Of a stretch of 64,000 nucleotides of DNA, positions 26,488 through 39,800 are shown piece after piece. Within the stretch, counting starts at the first letter, position 1. Every line of letters starts with the position of its first letter. The stretch comes from Hoplostethus atlanticus (Eukaryota; Chordata; Actinopteri; Trachichthyiformes; Trachichthyidae). A program made the position numbers and the translations under genes. The stretch is from positions 4,882,501 to 4,946,500 of the forward strand of contig JAXDDX010000010.1 of assembly GCA_034670405.1 (NCBI GenBank), read 5' to 3'. The notes under the pieces were generated by a model that saw only the letters and a list, made by a program, of their open reading frames with translations, did no database searches and had not been told where the DNA came from.

Positions 26488-26580
26488 AGACCAGCAGCAG
26501 GAGAGACTCTGGCTGTATACTGGGCAGCTCCCAGATGTGAATGTATGGATGTGAAGCAGCACATTGCTGAAATAGAGCCT
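26488..26580 (+). mobile_element. SINE 3' body fragment
   Basis: GAGACTCTGGCTGTATACTG, GGCAGCTCCCAGATGTGAAT and GTGAAGCAGCACATTGCTG match the 3' half of the copies at 33.7 and 49.3 kb. No head or GAGCAAGGCA block is present. Confidence 0.62.
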
Positions 26581-29223
26581 GCTTGTTCAGCAAACCATAG
26601 CTAAACAAACAAACACAAAACTTTGGATTCACCTACGCTGAAATTCAATCAGTGGGAAAGTCAGATTCATTCAGTTCATGTAAAGATCCTCATTGTTAAA
26701 CAATTCACCGCAAGATGAAAATCGGACCATTCCATTGATACGTTGAACAAAGGGAATCGTTTGAAGCAGCCATGAGGTACAAATCAGCCGGAGAATGAAA
26801 TTAGAAACCTAAGCCAAAGCAGCACAAAAGAAAGAGAATCAATAATACAAATGTCAAGATAGAGCCCAGCGGATCCGAAAATCCCCTCCATCGCCAAAGG
26901 AAAGGATGAGTATTTATCATTGTCTCTCTGGCACCTTACTTATCGTCCTCTTAACTTTTGCAGGAATGATAATGCAGGCGTGATTTATCGCTGGTCAGCA
27001 GAGGGGCTACTGATCCCTGAAAGGGGTTTGTGTCTATGCATTATTCAAACCTTTTTTTTAATCTGCCACTTTGGAATTGGGAGGGGGACTAGTTCTGTTT
27101 CTCCTGCACAAGCTGGCTAAAACTATTCCTTCTAGCCTTTCCATTTAGCAGTGGAGAATTCCTTTTCCTAAAATGTCCCTTTTTTTGTTTTACAAATTGT
27201 GGACATGACAGTCCAAAAATATCCTCAACCTTTCGACTGCAATTTAATGACATCACACGACCAGTGGGAACTGATAACTTGTGTCGAAATTTTAGACGGA
27301 TGTGTACTTTTGCAGAACAAGAACCCAAAATGTGTGAATGACCTTATGAATGACGCAATGGTTTCTTCCTGCCTGCTTCCACCCAAGCCATCTTATTTGA
27401 TTGTGTCAATATTGTTAACAACTGTAACAAGAGCGAGTCCAATCGATTGGGCTGTGTTATGAGAGGCTCGCCGCTGTTGCTGATCTGGAGTCTGCAAAGC
27501 CGTGTGTTAATGAGGTGAGTAATTAAAGAGGGGTATATTGAGCCCGTCGACCCCTCTGGCCCCGTTGAGCAGGGGACCAGAGAGGAACGGACCACGGGGC
27601 CAAATCACGCTAAGACGATTCATTAGCTGAGCTCGGCTATACAGGCAGACCTAGCCCATCCTTCATGCTGCCTCTCTCTGGCCTGCACACATTGAGACAA
27701 GTGTGTTATATAGGGTACCTATAGTATTTTTTCTTTATTAAGAGGCTGCAAGAAGAAAACAGAAACAGAGTAGGGGAGACACAGCAGAGGAGATGCAGGT
27801 GCGATCTGACCCTGTTCCAGAGTTGGGTACATCTGGTTCCAGATCAGTGTTAGACTCATTACTCACAAAAAAAGCAATATTTTACTCACTACAAGCAATC
27901 ACTCGCCACACTGCTTGATTTGTTTTATTTCTCCATTCAACCACAAATATTTACAACTGCATCCTATACCTTCAAAAACTGTGATACTCCAAATAGCGTT
28001 GGTGTCCAATGTGCTTGTCATGTTTTTGCTTAATAAAATCAAAGTAGTGGGAATACTTCCAGCCAGACAAAGAAAACGTTTCTGCCCTTTCTCATGCCCA
28101 CCTCATCTGACAAGACAACAACTGATGAAAATGAATCAGAGGGATGGGAGATTGATGGGATTGATAATAACAACTTGATTTTTTGAGTGGTAATTGAAAC
28201 ATTATTGAAAATGAAATCTGTTGCTGGGAAAAGCAGTAATACTACTGTAATGCACCACCCTAACAGTGTTCCAGCCGTTGTGTCTTATCGACTTACACCA
28301 TCTCTGGACACAAATGAAAGATCTCACTCCAGGTATTCAGGTTTTGGCTTCATACTGAAAGAGAGAAGCCGGGGAAGAGATAGATCCATCTCCTCTCCCA
28401 GATAACTTTGTCTCTCTGAGGACAGTGATAAATAGGATGAGGTAAGGCTCAATAATATAAAGGGTTGTATTTCTCACATGGAACCAAAGTGCACTGATAA
28501 AATATATCTTGTTGGCCCCCGATTGATTAAAAGCAACATTTTTTTGCACCGCATTCGTCAAGTGTGCTTTGAAACAGAGCAGTCTTGAGGATTTAGTCAT
28601 TTTTAATTTAGGAGTTCTTAAACTATGAAGATTTTTCTTCTATGCACTTTAATGTAATGTCAATTCTCAAGCAAAAGAAAAAGCCACTATATATTCTGTA
28701 AACTGGCCCGACTCCAGAGGGAACTTTTACAAAATGATTTCTTTTTGGAGCCATCAGCCGTAGCGTGGAGGCATTTCAGCTCCTCTAGGTGATTAGTAAG
28801 AGAGGCCAGTGTGGGGGCCATCATGAATCAAACTCCCCGCTGTGTGTGCATATTGTATTCTGTGGTCATCAGCTAAGCAGTGCCATTGCAGAACAGTACT
28901 GTCCTCCCCAATAAAGACAGTGTAAACAGTAAAGCCTGCCTAATCGACTGTTTAAATTTGGACAAGGTAATCACCTTCCTGATCTGACAATTGGTAAGGA
29001 ACCCTTCCAACCAGAAAAGGAGATGGATAAAAACCTGCCAGTTTAAAACCCACCGCTAATTCATGGCCGCCCAGGAAACCCTGCTGTCTGTATTGACAGA
29101 TCCTCCTCAAATATTAGAGAATACAAATTAGGGAATCTGTAATGGCGTTTGGCAGCAGCTTATTTTCTGCAATGTCATTCCTGTTGAATGCACTGAGCCA
29201 TAATGATCCAGATAATCACAAAA

Positions 29224-29277
29224 TGTGTGTATCTGTGTGTGTGTATGCATGTGTGTGTGTATGCATGTGTGTGTGTT
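29224..29277 (+). repeat. (GT)n with ATGCATGT units
   Basis: GTGTGTGTATGCAT is repeated twice, giving a short higher-order pattern similar to the tract at 1.9 kb. Confidence 0.9.
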
Positions 29278-31051
29278 TGAATCTTACTCCCTGTCTTGTA
29301 GAATAAGAATAATTTACGCCTCTGCTAAAAAACAAAACATCCACGGGACTGATCTATGAATAAGAAGTCCGGAATGCCCCTCTCCCCTTGAATGCATCAT
29401 TTCATCAGTTAAGTCAGAAAAAATACACAAAAAAACCCCACCTCTGTGCTGACAACACAAGGAAATCAATGTGCAATTTCCCCACCCACGCTGAAACTAT
29501 TCCTGGTAAGGGTGGATAATCCATAGCATGGGCTCGCATCCAATGAAAGGCCTTGGAACTGAATCTAATTGGTCTGTGTATTAGCGGAACAATAACAGAC
29601 AAGACTCCTCTGTACAACTGGGCCCGAATCCCACCACGCAGTCATTCATCATGTGTCATCCTCCTCTATCAGCACGACGGTAAGCCTGCGATGCCCCTCC
29701 CAGGGCGTTGCCATGGAGATCATGGAGGCAGAAGCAGCGCGTCCAGATGGAGCAGCTGTTGGGGTTTTCCTGAGTTGAGTGGCTGTGCTGCCGCAGATGA
29801 AGCTGATGATGCCTTTGAACTTTCTCCTTCTCCTTGTTGCACCTCCCCACAGTGTCATTCCATCAAACCCCCACCCTGCCAAAGTTAGCATCAGCCCTCC
29901 TCTCCTCCTCATAAGAAGGACCCAGCTCACATGAGGAGACGCTGCGCAGCAGGGTCTCTTTCCGCAGACATCCCACGCTCGTCTTCATGCAGAGATGGCC
30001 TAAAACTGACACTGACACCAGGAGCCTCATTAATCTTCATAGCATCCAGAGTCAAAGAGTTGCCTTCTTCTCTCTGCCTCTGCTGGGTGGCATATTCTCT
30101 TGAGGATGCTTTTCAACGCCTTGGAGGTGCGACACATTGTCAAAGCACAAGATGGAGCACGTGGTGGGAAACAGATGAAAGCCAAATAAAGCGTGTATTT
30201 GAATATAACCTGCGTGACGGCATTTATGGAATTAGCAGCTTAAGCAGCTCAGCAATCTTCCTTTTTATTGCTAACACCTGTGTCCATGACCCTGCATACT
30301 GCAGTGCAGCTTAGGCTGCTAAGACAGAGTGTTTGCATCCTCTCAGTCTGTCGGCTCTGAGACAACGTATGCAGGCGCACATAAAGGCTAGCCGCCAGTG
30401 AATAGCTGGACATGTGCAGTAAAAAACAGCCTGTTTTATTATTGTCATGTTTTTCATTGCAGTGAAACCCGCCTTGTTCCAAATAATATTAAGCACGATA
30501 TTAAGCACACACAAAGGGCACTGAGAAGGTATAATCGAGGCGATGCCCCAATTCTGTCAAAATGTTCCCTCACTGAGTCTTCCCTGTGCTGTCGCTGTGG
30601 TGCTTTGTTGCCTGGCTCGCCTGTAAGAATCAATCAGCTCTGTACACCTGGGTTATGATGGCCCCCACTAGCCTCTGCAAGCTACTGGAGCATCAGTAGA
30701 GGAGGGAGGAGAGGTTTCTTTTTCTCAAGCCAGCTGATGATGTGGATGTTCTGCTATACCCAAGATCAATGTCAAGGATATTGGTTGATAATGACCCTCA
30801 TAATAAGAGTCCCTATTTCAACTGAAACACATATTATGAAATAAACACTAAAAATCTAAATGAATTATGGTATTTTTTGCATCCTGTATATTTTTGACAT
30901 ATTGAATGATGAACATATTTAATATATCTTAAAAGCCTCTGGGTGTTTTTTGTTTTTTTATCTCACTTGCACAGTTTATTAACTTGCATTTCCTTTTCTG
31001 TGTTTTTATTATTATATCTTATTACAACTGTTTTTTATCACTATACTTCTA

Positions 31052-31084
31052 TGTTTAAGCGCTGTGTAAATAAACTAAACTAAG
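31052..31084 (+). repeat. Retroposon 3' tail remnant
   Basis: TTTAAGCGCTGTGTAAATAA followed by ACTAAACTAAG resembles the AAGCGCT..AATAAA tail at 42.25 kb with a different terminal short repeat. The body upstream is unrecognised. Confidence 0.4.
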
Positions 31085-32107
31085 ATAGAAATATATTTTC
31101 ACAATGGATATGTGTTTTGAATGAACTCAAAAACATATGCAACATGTTCAGTTATCAGGTTTGTTATAGAGCTCACCAAACTCTTATCAGTTCAAACGGT
31201 GTGCATAGAAGATCTGTTTCCACTGGGAAAGGGTGATCAAGTGATCTTGTACTTTTTCCATATGAGGGGAACTTTCCATTCAGAGTGCCCATTACTCTGT
31301 GGACTAAAAAGGCTGGAGGCCATGTCGGGATAAGGCAAATTACCACTAGTCTCCGACCGAAGCGTGAGCAGAATCCTTATCATCAGCTAAGGGTCAAAAG
31401 CTGTGACCTGACTACAATCTTGGTGGCAGATCCAAATGTCTCCAGGAGCAAAATGACAAAGATTAACTGTCGCTTGGAGCTCCAAGGCTCATAATTAATG
31501 CTGCCTCACTTCCCTGTGTGCCTCTGCTGGCAGCAGGATTGACACACAATTGATATATTTGCCATTTAAGGGTCAGTCGTACCATGATGGGACAGACAGT
31601 GCCGTGCACATGTTTGTCAGGTTTAAGCCGACATTGATTGGTTGGAAGAATTCTAAATTCTCACGTTCTCCCCAGTAAACGAAAGTCACTTTTGATCTTG
31701 AATGTTAGATGGTCACTAGCGAGACTTGAAAGTGAAAACAAGTGAATATTGCACATGACGGAGAGGAACACACTGTGAATAGATATGGCTTTTTGATTAG
31801 CGAGAAAGAAGCCGTTTTATCACGTAGGCTGAAGGAAACATGCTGAGTTGTGCCAGTCACTGTGTGTGGAGTACAGCGCAGGGAAACAGCCTTGGAAAAG
31901 GGGTGGCTTTGAAAGGCTCCCTCCCACCTCTGAGTGGGCTCTGCAAATCCCTCCATTGAAGTGGGCTTATTTCTTAACAGCGCTCCTACCGTTTCTTATG
32001 GATCCTCCGGAATCCTCTTTGCACATAAACACCCACAATGAAGTTTGCAGAAAATAAGAAAATGTTCCATCATGAAATATACTGACTCATAATCAATACA
32101 CGGGGAC

Positions 32108-32135
32108 TGGGGCGGGGGGTGGGGGGGGTGGGGAG
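32108..32135 (+). repeat. G-rich tract
   Basis: GGGGCGGGGGGTGGGGGGGG followed by TGGGG: four or more G-runs separated by one base, matching a G-quadruplex pattern on the plus strand. Confidence 0.85.
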
Positions 32136-33231
32136 CGTCTATTTTTCAGTGCTTGGCTTTGAAAAAGGCCATTGAGACATACAGTGGGTTGAGGGTATCA
32201 AATACAGTGGAGGTGGATTGAATCCTCAGCCATGACACAGCTGGAAGAGGAAATGGAAGGCAGTCCCATACATGGAAGTTAAGTCCTTCAGCCTCTGCTG
32301 CTCCTCAGTCACTTCTCATAAAGCAGGCACTGCCATGTTTTACGTAAAGGCAGGCGAAATGCCTCAAAGACCCAGATATCAGGAAATAAATATAAGGGGA
32401 TCCATCTCTAATTCTCCTGCATGCCAGCCTCAGAGGAAATTGGAAATGGGTAGTGAATGGCTCAATTTGTCTTGATGTAATTTAATGGCCTGTACCTGCT
32501 ATGGACTCAGTCTGATGTAGTAAAATACAATGAGAGAAAACGCTTCGGATTCAGGGGAAGAGGCTGCAACTGCCTGGCAGCTGCCTGAAAGCTTTTCAAT
32601 TTACAAAGAAAGCAGTGTTAAAAAGATCCTTACATGCATGCCCTAAAAAAAAAACACATTCTGACTGCCAGACAAACGCCTCCATTTAATTTTTCCTTAA
32701 GGATGTCAGAAACAGTATATTATGCTAACAATGACAGTGTAAATGGGGTATCACTACTGCTGCAGAACAGAAAATGGAACAGCAGTTTTGCTGTTTCGGT
32801 TTCCTTACACAAAATGAAAGTTTACAGGATCATTTATGTGTCAAGCGTCAAAACTCCATTGTATACCTCCAAGAATACATGGTGTCAATGGGAAAATAAG
32901 CTGTTTTGTTCCTTCATATAAATCTACTCTTCACAGATATGTGGTCCTCGTCTGACAACACGGATACACAGTAAGAATTGAGGTTTATTATGTTTTGCAG
33001 CACCCTCAGAAATGACATTAATGGCCTCTCCTAGAAGGTTGCTACAAGCCATTAGCGAAAGATGAAATAGCCTTGGACAGCTGAGACATAGTGGGAAGGG
33101 GTAGTGTGTGATGTTTGTGGTTTGAGGGAAAGTGCCCCTCTGTGTAAAACATTGAATATGTGTGGGATAATAACATATGCTCCCTAATTGCAAACTTGCA
33201 CCTGAATGAATTTATGGCAGATGCCAATGCC

Positions 33232-33235
<4 letters not shown>

Positions 33236-33278
<43 letters not shown>

Positions 33279-33288
33279 GAGAGAGAGA
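33236..33288 (+). repeat. (GA)n microsatellite
   Basis: GA repeat broken by one CGA. The antisense frame gives a spurious Leu-Ser run. Confidence 0.92.
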
Positions 33289-33477
33289 TAAACTGAATGA
33301 TCGGTAGAGACAGAGCAGACAAAGCAGACAAAGAGGAATGAGATTGAGCTGGACAGGGAGACAGTGAAGTCAACAGCGGTGTGAGTGTTTAAATGAGACA
33401 CTGATCCAAAAAGGAGTGGATGGTTCCAGGTCCTAAGCAGCCAAATTGCCATTTCCACCCTTAATTGAGAAGTCATG

Positions 33478-33592
33478 TCTGCTGGGGTTGTGAGCCATAC
33501 TGCTGAGGTGCCCTTGAGCAAGGCATTTAATCTCCAGTTGCAGAAGAAGATGACTGTGTTTGCACTAGGCAGCTCCCAGGTGGGATTTTTTG
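33478..33592 (+). mobile_element. SINE body copy, plus orientation
   Basis: Contains CTGAGGTGCCCTTGAGCAAG, then a stretch equivalent to GACTGTG..TTGCACTAGGCAGCTC and CCCAGGTG. The same blocks occur at 26.5, 33.7, 49.3 and 56.9 kb. The head is too degraded to see an A box. It is followed within about 50 bp by a copy of the same family on the other strand. Confidence 0.7.
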
Positions 33593-33636
33593 AATTTCAT
33601 TTTAACCTTTCTCTTTTTCTTTATTCTAAACTGCTG

Positions 33637-33800
33637 TTTTCCAGCAATGCCCTGCTTCACCTTCATCATTCATACAGTTCCACACATTCACACTTGGGTT
33701 TCCCAGTACAACCACAGTCTCCTTCTGCTGGCCACTGAGCAGCTCCACTGGAGCAGTTGGGAGTTAAGTGCCTTGCTCAGGGGCACATCGACAGTAGTTG
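33637..33800 (-). mobile_element. SINE body copy, minus orientation
   Basis: On the minus strand it reads GTGCCCCTGAGCAAGGCACT, TAACTCCCAACTGCTCCAG, GACTGTGGTTGTACTGGG, then CACAAGTGTGAATG-like sequence and a GAAGCAGGGCATTGCTGG tail. This is the best-preserved body copy in the window. A guanine homopolymer lies immediately beside its 5' side at 33803. Confidence 0.78.
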
Positions 33801-33802
33801 CT

Positions 33803-33831
33803 GGGGGTGGGGGGGGGGGGGGGGGGGTGGG
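33803..33831 (+). repeat. Guanine homopolymer run
   Basis: G-runs broken only by single T residues, including an unbroken run of 17 guanines. Capable in principle of forming G-quadruplex, and a likely assembly or sequencing weak point. Confidence 0.9.
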
Positions 33832-34248
33832 AGTGTTACTTATTCATTTTCCCCACCCACATTTTCCAAGCCCGCTTCTCATGAATGAGTGTGTGAATGA
33901 GTGAATGTGAAGCAAAACACTGCTGAACATGTCTACGTTCACTGTCAACTTAATAGAACCAGACAAACAGGATCTTCAGTCGACATCATCTCCTTCCTCT
34001 GTCCCACTGGCATCACTTACATCAGACCATCAGCAGAGACACACACAGCACCAGACCAGATACCAGATACCAGACACAAGGCAGGAAACTGACCTTTTGA
34101 CCAAAAGGGTTTGCCAAACACTATCACTGTTTGATCAGCCAATATGAATCTTACAATAGAACTAAACAACAAGATAATGGTTGGTGGAGTATACAAAAAG
34201 CAACAGCAAAATGTACTAGCTAACTGTCCTTGCTAGTATTACTCTGAT

Positions 34249-34271
34249 GGGTTAGGGTTAGGGTTAGGGTT
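34249..34271 (+). repeat. Short interstitial telomere-like repeat (GGGTTA)n
   Basis: Nearly four perfect GGGTTA units (GGGTTAGGGTTAGGGTTAGG then GTT) lie in unique sequence. Too short to show a fusion point. It could be a telomerase-mediated break repair mark or chance slippage. Confidence 0.85.
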
Positions 34272-36744
34272 GAGTCGTCAATATGTATCTGCACTAATGT
34301 CACCAAGACAAATTCCAGTATGTTTATTGTGGTTTTTCAATAACCGACCAGTACAATATGCTTAAGCCTGATTTATATTGAAGCTATTTGCTATCAGAAA
34401 CATCAGCATTATTACAGTGATTCAACATTTATTTACAAACTCGTGGTCTTGGTCTTGGTCGTTCTATCCGGGCACCATACACCGTCAGACAAGCCCTGCA
34501 CAGGGTGACTCCAAGCCATCCAGAGTAGCACTAGGTCAAATTCATTTCTCTCTCACTGGGTTGTGCGGAAAACAACTAAACGTATCCATTTCGTATCATA
34601 TGACTGTTGTTTCAGGATCAATAGCCCCACATCCACAAGGGAAGATCCCCTCCGGCTCCGGTCTGAAATCAAATTGTAAACAGCCCAGCCTGAAATAGCC
34701 TTTGTGTGACTACTTCTCTCTCTGTGCCATAACTGCTGGGATCATAAGTGGCTTTTTTTTTTTGTCTGGACCAGAAAATTAGATTCTTTACCCTATTAGA
34801 GATATAACCCCACACAGCTCCGACAAAAACCTGGCTTGTCAATACTAATAGCTAATATGATCAAAGATGGCTCGGCACAATTTATTAGCCATCTGGTAGC
34901 TCTGCTGGGTAATTTACAAGCAATGTTTGAGGTTTACCGTTTTAGAGAAATGGGGTGGGGGGTAGTTGGTGCTTTGAAAGAAAGGTGTAGTCAATTAGCT
35001 GCATGGCAATACCCGTGTTAAGAGGCTGGATAATGCCCAGGCTGGATTGATTTACTGGCTGCAGCCACGTGACAGCTTAGGACTTGGCGTTAGCGGCAAT
35101 ATGGCTTTTACATTTAACAGTCTGCACCCAGATGGAATGGAAGAGGCTGACAGAGAGGAGCCTCCCATCACTTGTCAGTATTGTCAGGGGCAATGCCTTA
35201 TTATCCCCGGTCTATTGGCTTCTATTCTTGTCATTTATCATCCCCATCACCTTTTCTTTGTGACCCACGTCACCGGGGGAGATGAGGTCTGCAGGAGATA
35301 TATATGTATATGAATATGGTTCAAATTGGCCCGGGATGGATTCCTCCGCTCCGACAGACCCCCTTTTGTTTGGTGTGCGGACGGAGGTAGCTTTTGTGTA
35401 TCTGCCAGCAGGGCCAGAGCTCTCTCCATCACGGCATGCCATTCAGGAGATAAGCATCAGTTGGCGGCCCACTCCACTGACACCGCCACTTCCTCCCGGA
35501 GTCAGCAGATTACATTTTAGAAGTTGACAGCTTGTTATCGCCCTGGATAGCAGGAGGGCTTAATCTTTTGTTCTTTTCTGGTCAGGGGAGAGCTGAGGAG
35601 TCACCCGCTCAGGCCACCGATTCCACTGACTTCCCTCCTTGTGCCCTCTGCAGTGACACACACGGTGAATAGAGGTCTCTCCACTGCTCTTTTCATCTTC
35701 CTCTAAGAGCGACGACACTTTGTAGAGGGGATTACAGTGATGGAAGCCTCTGCGGTGCAGAATGATATCCATTCTACATGTCTCCCTCGCAGACAGGGCA
35801 TGGGTTCAAGGCTGATTCGATAATAGGTGTACGGGCTTCCTGTCTGCAGGGACGGATCGCAGCTCCTGAGGCAGGGCTGGTCCTCTGGGAAAAACCATAC
35901 GAGTGCACATTTTGGAATCCGACTCAAAATGATCTCCATGACGATACCGGGGGGCGGAGAATGGGAAGGTTCTTTGTCCAGTACTGTAGCTGATGTAGAT
36001 ACTGTAAACACCATACTTCGTCATTCCTGCTGAAATTACTGCAAGAAGTGCCATATTTCTAGGAAACTAATTTTACAGAGGAAGTCAACAGGTTTATCAG
36101 CTGTCAACAGGTCCTCGGTGCCAAGGTTCCACCAAGAAAACACCAATTTTCCTTGGTTGCCCTTTGGCCTTGATATGGCAGCTGGTCGTCCAGCAAGAGT
36201 CTGCCTTTTGTCAAAGCTCTCCTGATCCATTCACGGAGGACAGACTTAATTTTGACTGCTCGACATTTGTTGTTGAATCTGAAAACTGAAAACTATTTGG
36301 CTATGAACAGATAATTTGATAAGCAGTGGTGCAGATAAAGGCACAAATAGGCACAGATAAGGTATTTATTTTTTCTGTCTTTTGAGGGATTACACAAGGA
36401 CGGTCTCCACTTAACTGTCAATGGAATAGCTGCAGGTTTTGTCATTTGATGACCTTACAAATATGAGCTGGTTGTTTGTGAGGGAGTTGCTTGTATTCAC
36501 AAGTATTAATTGAACTGTACAACATTGCCGGAATAATACACAAATACAAAGTTTTTGTTGCAATCACAAACCATCTTGCTCAATCTTCTCTTGTTGAGCA
36601 GATGATAACTTAGGCAACCTTGAACGTTGGGATTTATTATCACTGCTTTGCTTTTCAAGCCGTCAGATGTCTCCGTGGTGAAAACTGTGGTTATATAACC
36701 TCCCTCTGTCCTCCCACTCTCACTTTGTATATCTCTTCCTGTCT
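34272..36744. other. Unique non-coding stretch
   Basis: 34.8-36.0 kb is repeat-free and relatively GC-rich with several short open frames on both strands, none with a known motif. Some of this texture resembles conserved non-coding DNA. Confidence 0.4.
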
Positions 36745-36859
36745 GCAGCATTCGCAGTCTTTCTCAAGCCTGCTGGAAGAAGATGGCTACAAAGCTCACA
36801 CCCGCGTACTCCTTTGGTTACTCAGAGAACTCTCTGTACGAGTCTCCCCACCTTCCTGA
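36745..36859 (+). other. Exon-like segment of unknown identity
   Basis: A pyrimidine-rich acceptor CTCTTCCTGTCTGCAG (ending 36748) precedes about 110 bp that are open in one frame and end CCTGAG before GTGTGA (36860). The open frame reads KKMATKLTPAYSFGYSENSL and then YESPHLPE. I do not recognise it as a known protein. Without a neighbouring exon this may be chance, because short open segments with plausible splice sites are common in introns. Confidence 0.22.
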
Positions 36860-39800
36860 GGTGTGAGCAATGGTGGTTTCTGACAGGAACTTTAAGGTTG
36901 ATAGGAACGGACTCATACAGAGGCGGTGACATAAGAAAAACCAAGCTGCTTATGCAACAAGCCAACTCTGTCTTATGAAATTAATTCTGCAGAGTTTCTT
37001 TCTTGTCTGACTGCCAGGAACCTGCACACCCCTCTCCAGACCTGCTGTTCTTAGCTGGGGATATGTGTGAAATCCTTTTATATTCTCTTTGAAATTGTCA
37101 GATTTTTCATTAGCAGAAATCTTCCGTCGGTTGGATGCAGAGCAGAGTTGTCAGTTTTGGCTCCATGTTAGACGGTCATGTTGCTGCTCATTAAACAGGT
37201 TTTGATAACCAATCCAATGCTGATTAATTGGTGCTCCCATGGCGAGGCGTCTTGTTCCTAGAGACGGCTGAGGATTCAGTGTTGGACAGATAGTGGAATG
37301 ACTTGGGACACTGACGGCCAGGACAATGTCACAGCAGGCAAGAAGCCAAGTACTGACTTTAATGAGTGCCGGTGAGGCTCCGAGCCGCCGAGGCAGACCT
37401 GTTCGTATTAATTACAAAACAACTTGGTTACATTACATGCACTGTTCACGGGAGGTGCTCCGCCAGCTATCACCAGCCTACTCTCATTAGGTCAGATTAC
37501 ATTTGAGGTGGACTCAGTACAACGATATTGATTCATATCAAAGGCCTCAAACCTGAAGACCAAGACTCGGCTGAGTCAGCGTTAGCATGGAGGACAAGGA
37601 AACACAACGATGGAAAGAAAATGAAACAGCTGACTTGATTGGTTCAGTCAAAACTGGAAGGCACATAAAACACGTTTGAAACAAGTGGGAGAAGAGTACG
37701 TAAAAAACCTTTAGTTGTTGTTACTCCGCTTGCATATGTTGTCACCTTTGCTGTCATTTCATATCGGAATAGAATATGAGTTCCGTGAAAAGTCATCCAA
37801 ACAATATGCTTGTGACTACATCCTTGACATTCCAGCTTATCATGTTTATCCAGTTTATCTGAAACTTTCTTCTTAAAGGTGAGCAGCCATGGACAGTGTA
37901 CTCAGCCTTGGCTATGGTTCTTGCAGTGACCTAGCATGGGACAGATTGGCAGCTACGAGCAGCACAGTCTGTGATTACAGCCTTCAAAGACATTTTCAAA
38001 AAGCAGCCTCTCTGTAGGATCCACCTAGTGCTCTACCCGCTTTCTATTTTATTTCCTTTGGAGTTTTTAACACAGCTCAGCGTGGCATTATGGAAAAGGG
38101 CAACCTGACAGCCACCCACCAGCAGCAGGCCGGCCAAGCCGTGCTCTCTGCCTCAGTAGGGGTCTTAACCCTGTCTACTTGTCGGTGGCTCAAAAGACGC
38201 TTCTTCGACTCTGCGCTGAGTTGAAAGGGAAGACCAGAGCATGTTTTTCTTTTTTGTTTCAATCATCGCTGGTAAATTTAGCTTCCTCCTTCTGTTCCTC
38301 TCATCCCTTCTCTCATACTGTATGGTTGCTTTTGGAGCCGTATTTTATATTTCATGGCTTTCTGGATAGCACCAGATCAGCTGTTTTCAAGTTTTTTCAT
38401 GTCCGAGAGTGAAGAATAGTTCAGGGGAATAACGCACACCCCAACCTCAGCTCTGCACTAATGTGATTTGTGTCCTTTTTCACAAAGTATAACAAATAAA
38501 TAGAGGGGAAGAAAATCTGTTCCTGGCAAAATGGTTTCTTCAAACACTTAATGGTTGGTTTCTAATGCTAGTGCTTTGATTTTCTTCAACCTTCCTTTTA
38601 CAGTTTACATGCGAAACAGTATTTATTGTGAAATTACTCATTCAAGGCACCTATACTTTCTTCAAGCTATTTGTTAGTTTCTAAAATGCTTTCACTTGTG
38701 GAAATTTTAGTTTTTTTTTTACATTGTTTGAAGCAACAGGAAAGTGTAGGGAAATGAAATCTATTTGTATAGATTGGCATATAAGCAGCCATTGGTGGGC
38801 AGGATCAGATGGCAGGGAAAACAGATTATGTTGCAAGGGCCTACGGTATAACACCAGGCATCAATGTTAATGGAAAACCACATGACCTTGCAGTTGCCAT
38901 GGAGCGGCTCCGTTTTAAATCCAATTGACATCTGGGTCTGGGTCTGGAAGAGGCTGGAGGGAAGGTGGTGCAGGCACCTGATACCCATGCAAGAAAATGG
39001 TCTGTCTCCCAGACGCACTCGCTAAGGTCTCCTCTGCCCCCTGAGGTGAACGGGAGGAATGTGTAGTTGAATGTCTAACAGTGGTTGCCATAACAGTTGC
39101 TGGGATAACCATCCAGGTGGTCATGTGATCTGGAAACTAAGCAGGATGGAAAGCTCAGCTTGCACTGTTTCAACATTCCAATCAAGTTACGTTGTCGTAT
39201 TAGTGCCCGAGAGACAGGCTTCCCTTGTTTTCAGGGAGCATATTGCACTTAAGGTTGTGTAAAATCACTGTGATGGAGTTGGCTTTGCCAAGTATTGCTT
39301 TCCAATGATCTCCCCGCTCAGGGAGGAATGGAGAGGATAATGCCAGCACAACACAAGCAGGCTTTGTTAGAGAAGCTTCGTGGGCCCAGACCAAAGGATG
39401 GGAAAGCAGAATAAAATAACATTATTCTTTTCCACAAACATCCAATGATGGATTTGCATAAAAATACTGCCCAGCTCTGCTGCTCCGGGGGTCATCGGCA
39501 CAATTTAATTACATTAAGAGACAGCTAAATTAGACTTTTCAAACAGACAGGGCTTAAGGGATTACTGGACCTCTGACGGGGAGATCAAATTCTACCTTCC
39601 AGCATGAAACAATATGCCCAGTTCCTGGCAGTCTCTATGTGGAGATAGAGGGATGGAGAGATGGAAGGGGCCAGTGGTGGACAGATGATAGATTTAAATG
39701 GCAGCTTGCTGTTTTTATTTATTTTTGAATTGAATTCTACTTTTTATTCATTGTATGCAATGTGGATTTCAGTCTGCCTGTAAAAAGCATCTGGTCATGT

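Larger units (their letters stand above)
26581..32107. other. Non-coding stretch, mostly unique
   Basis: Apart from the GT tract at 29.2 kb and the tail at 31.05 kb nothing is definable. Overlapping open frames around 29.55-29.93 kb are on both strands in GC-richer sequence and show no domain. Confidence 0.5.

Noticed and set aside
29553-29930. Overlapping open frames on both strands in GC-richer DNA
   Set aside because: Mutually overlapping frames in a locally GC-rich patch without motif or splice support.
33042-33521. 159-codon minus-strand open frame
   Set aside because: Its centre is the Leu-Ser translation of a GA microsatellite, and the remainder has no known motif.
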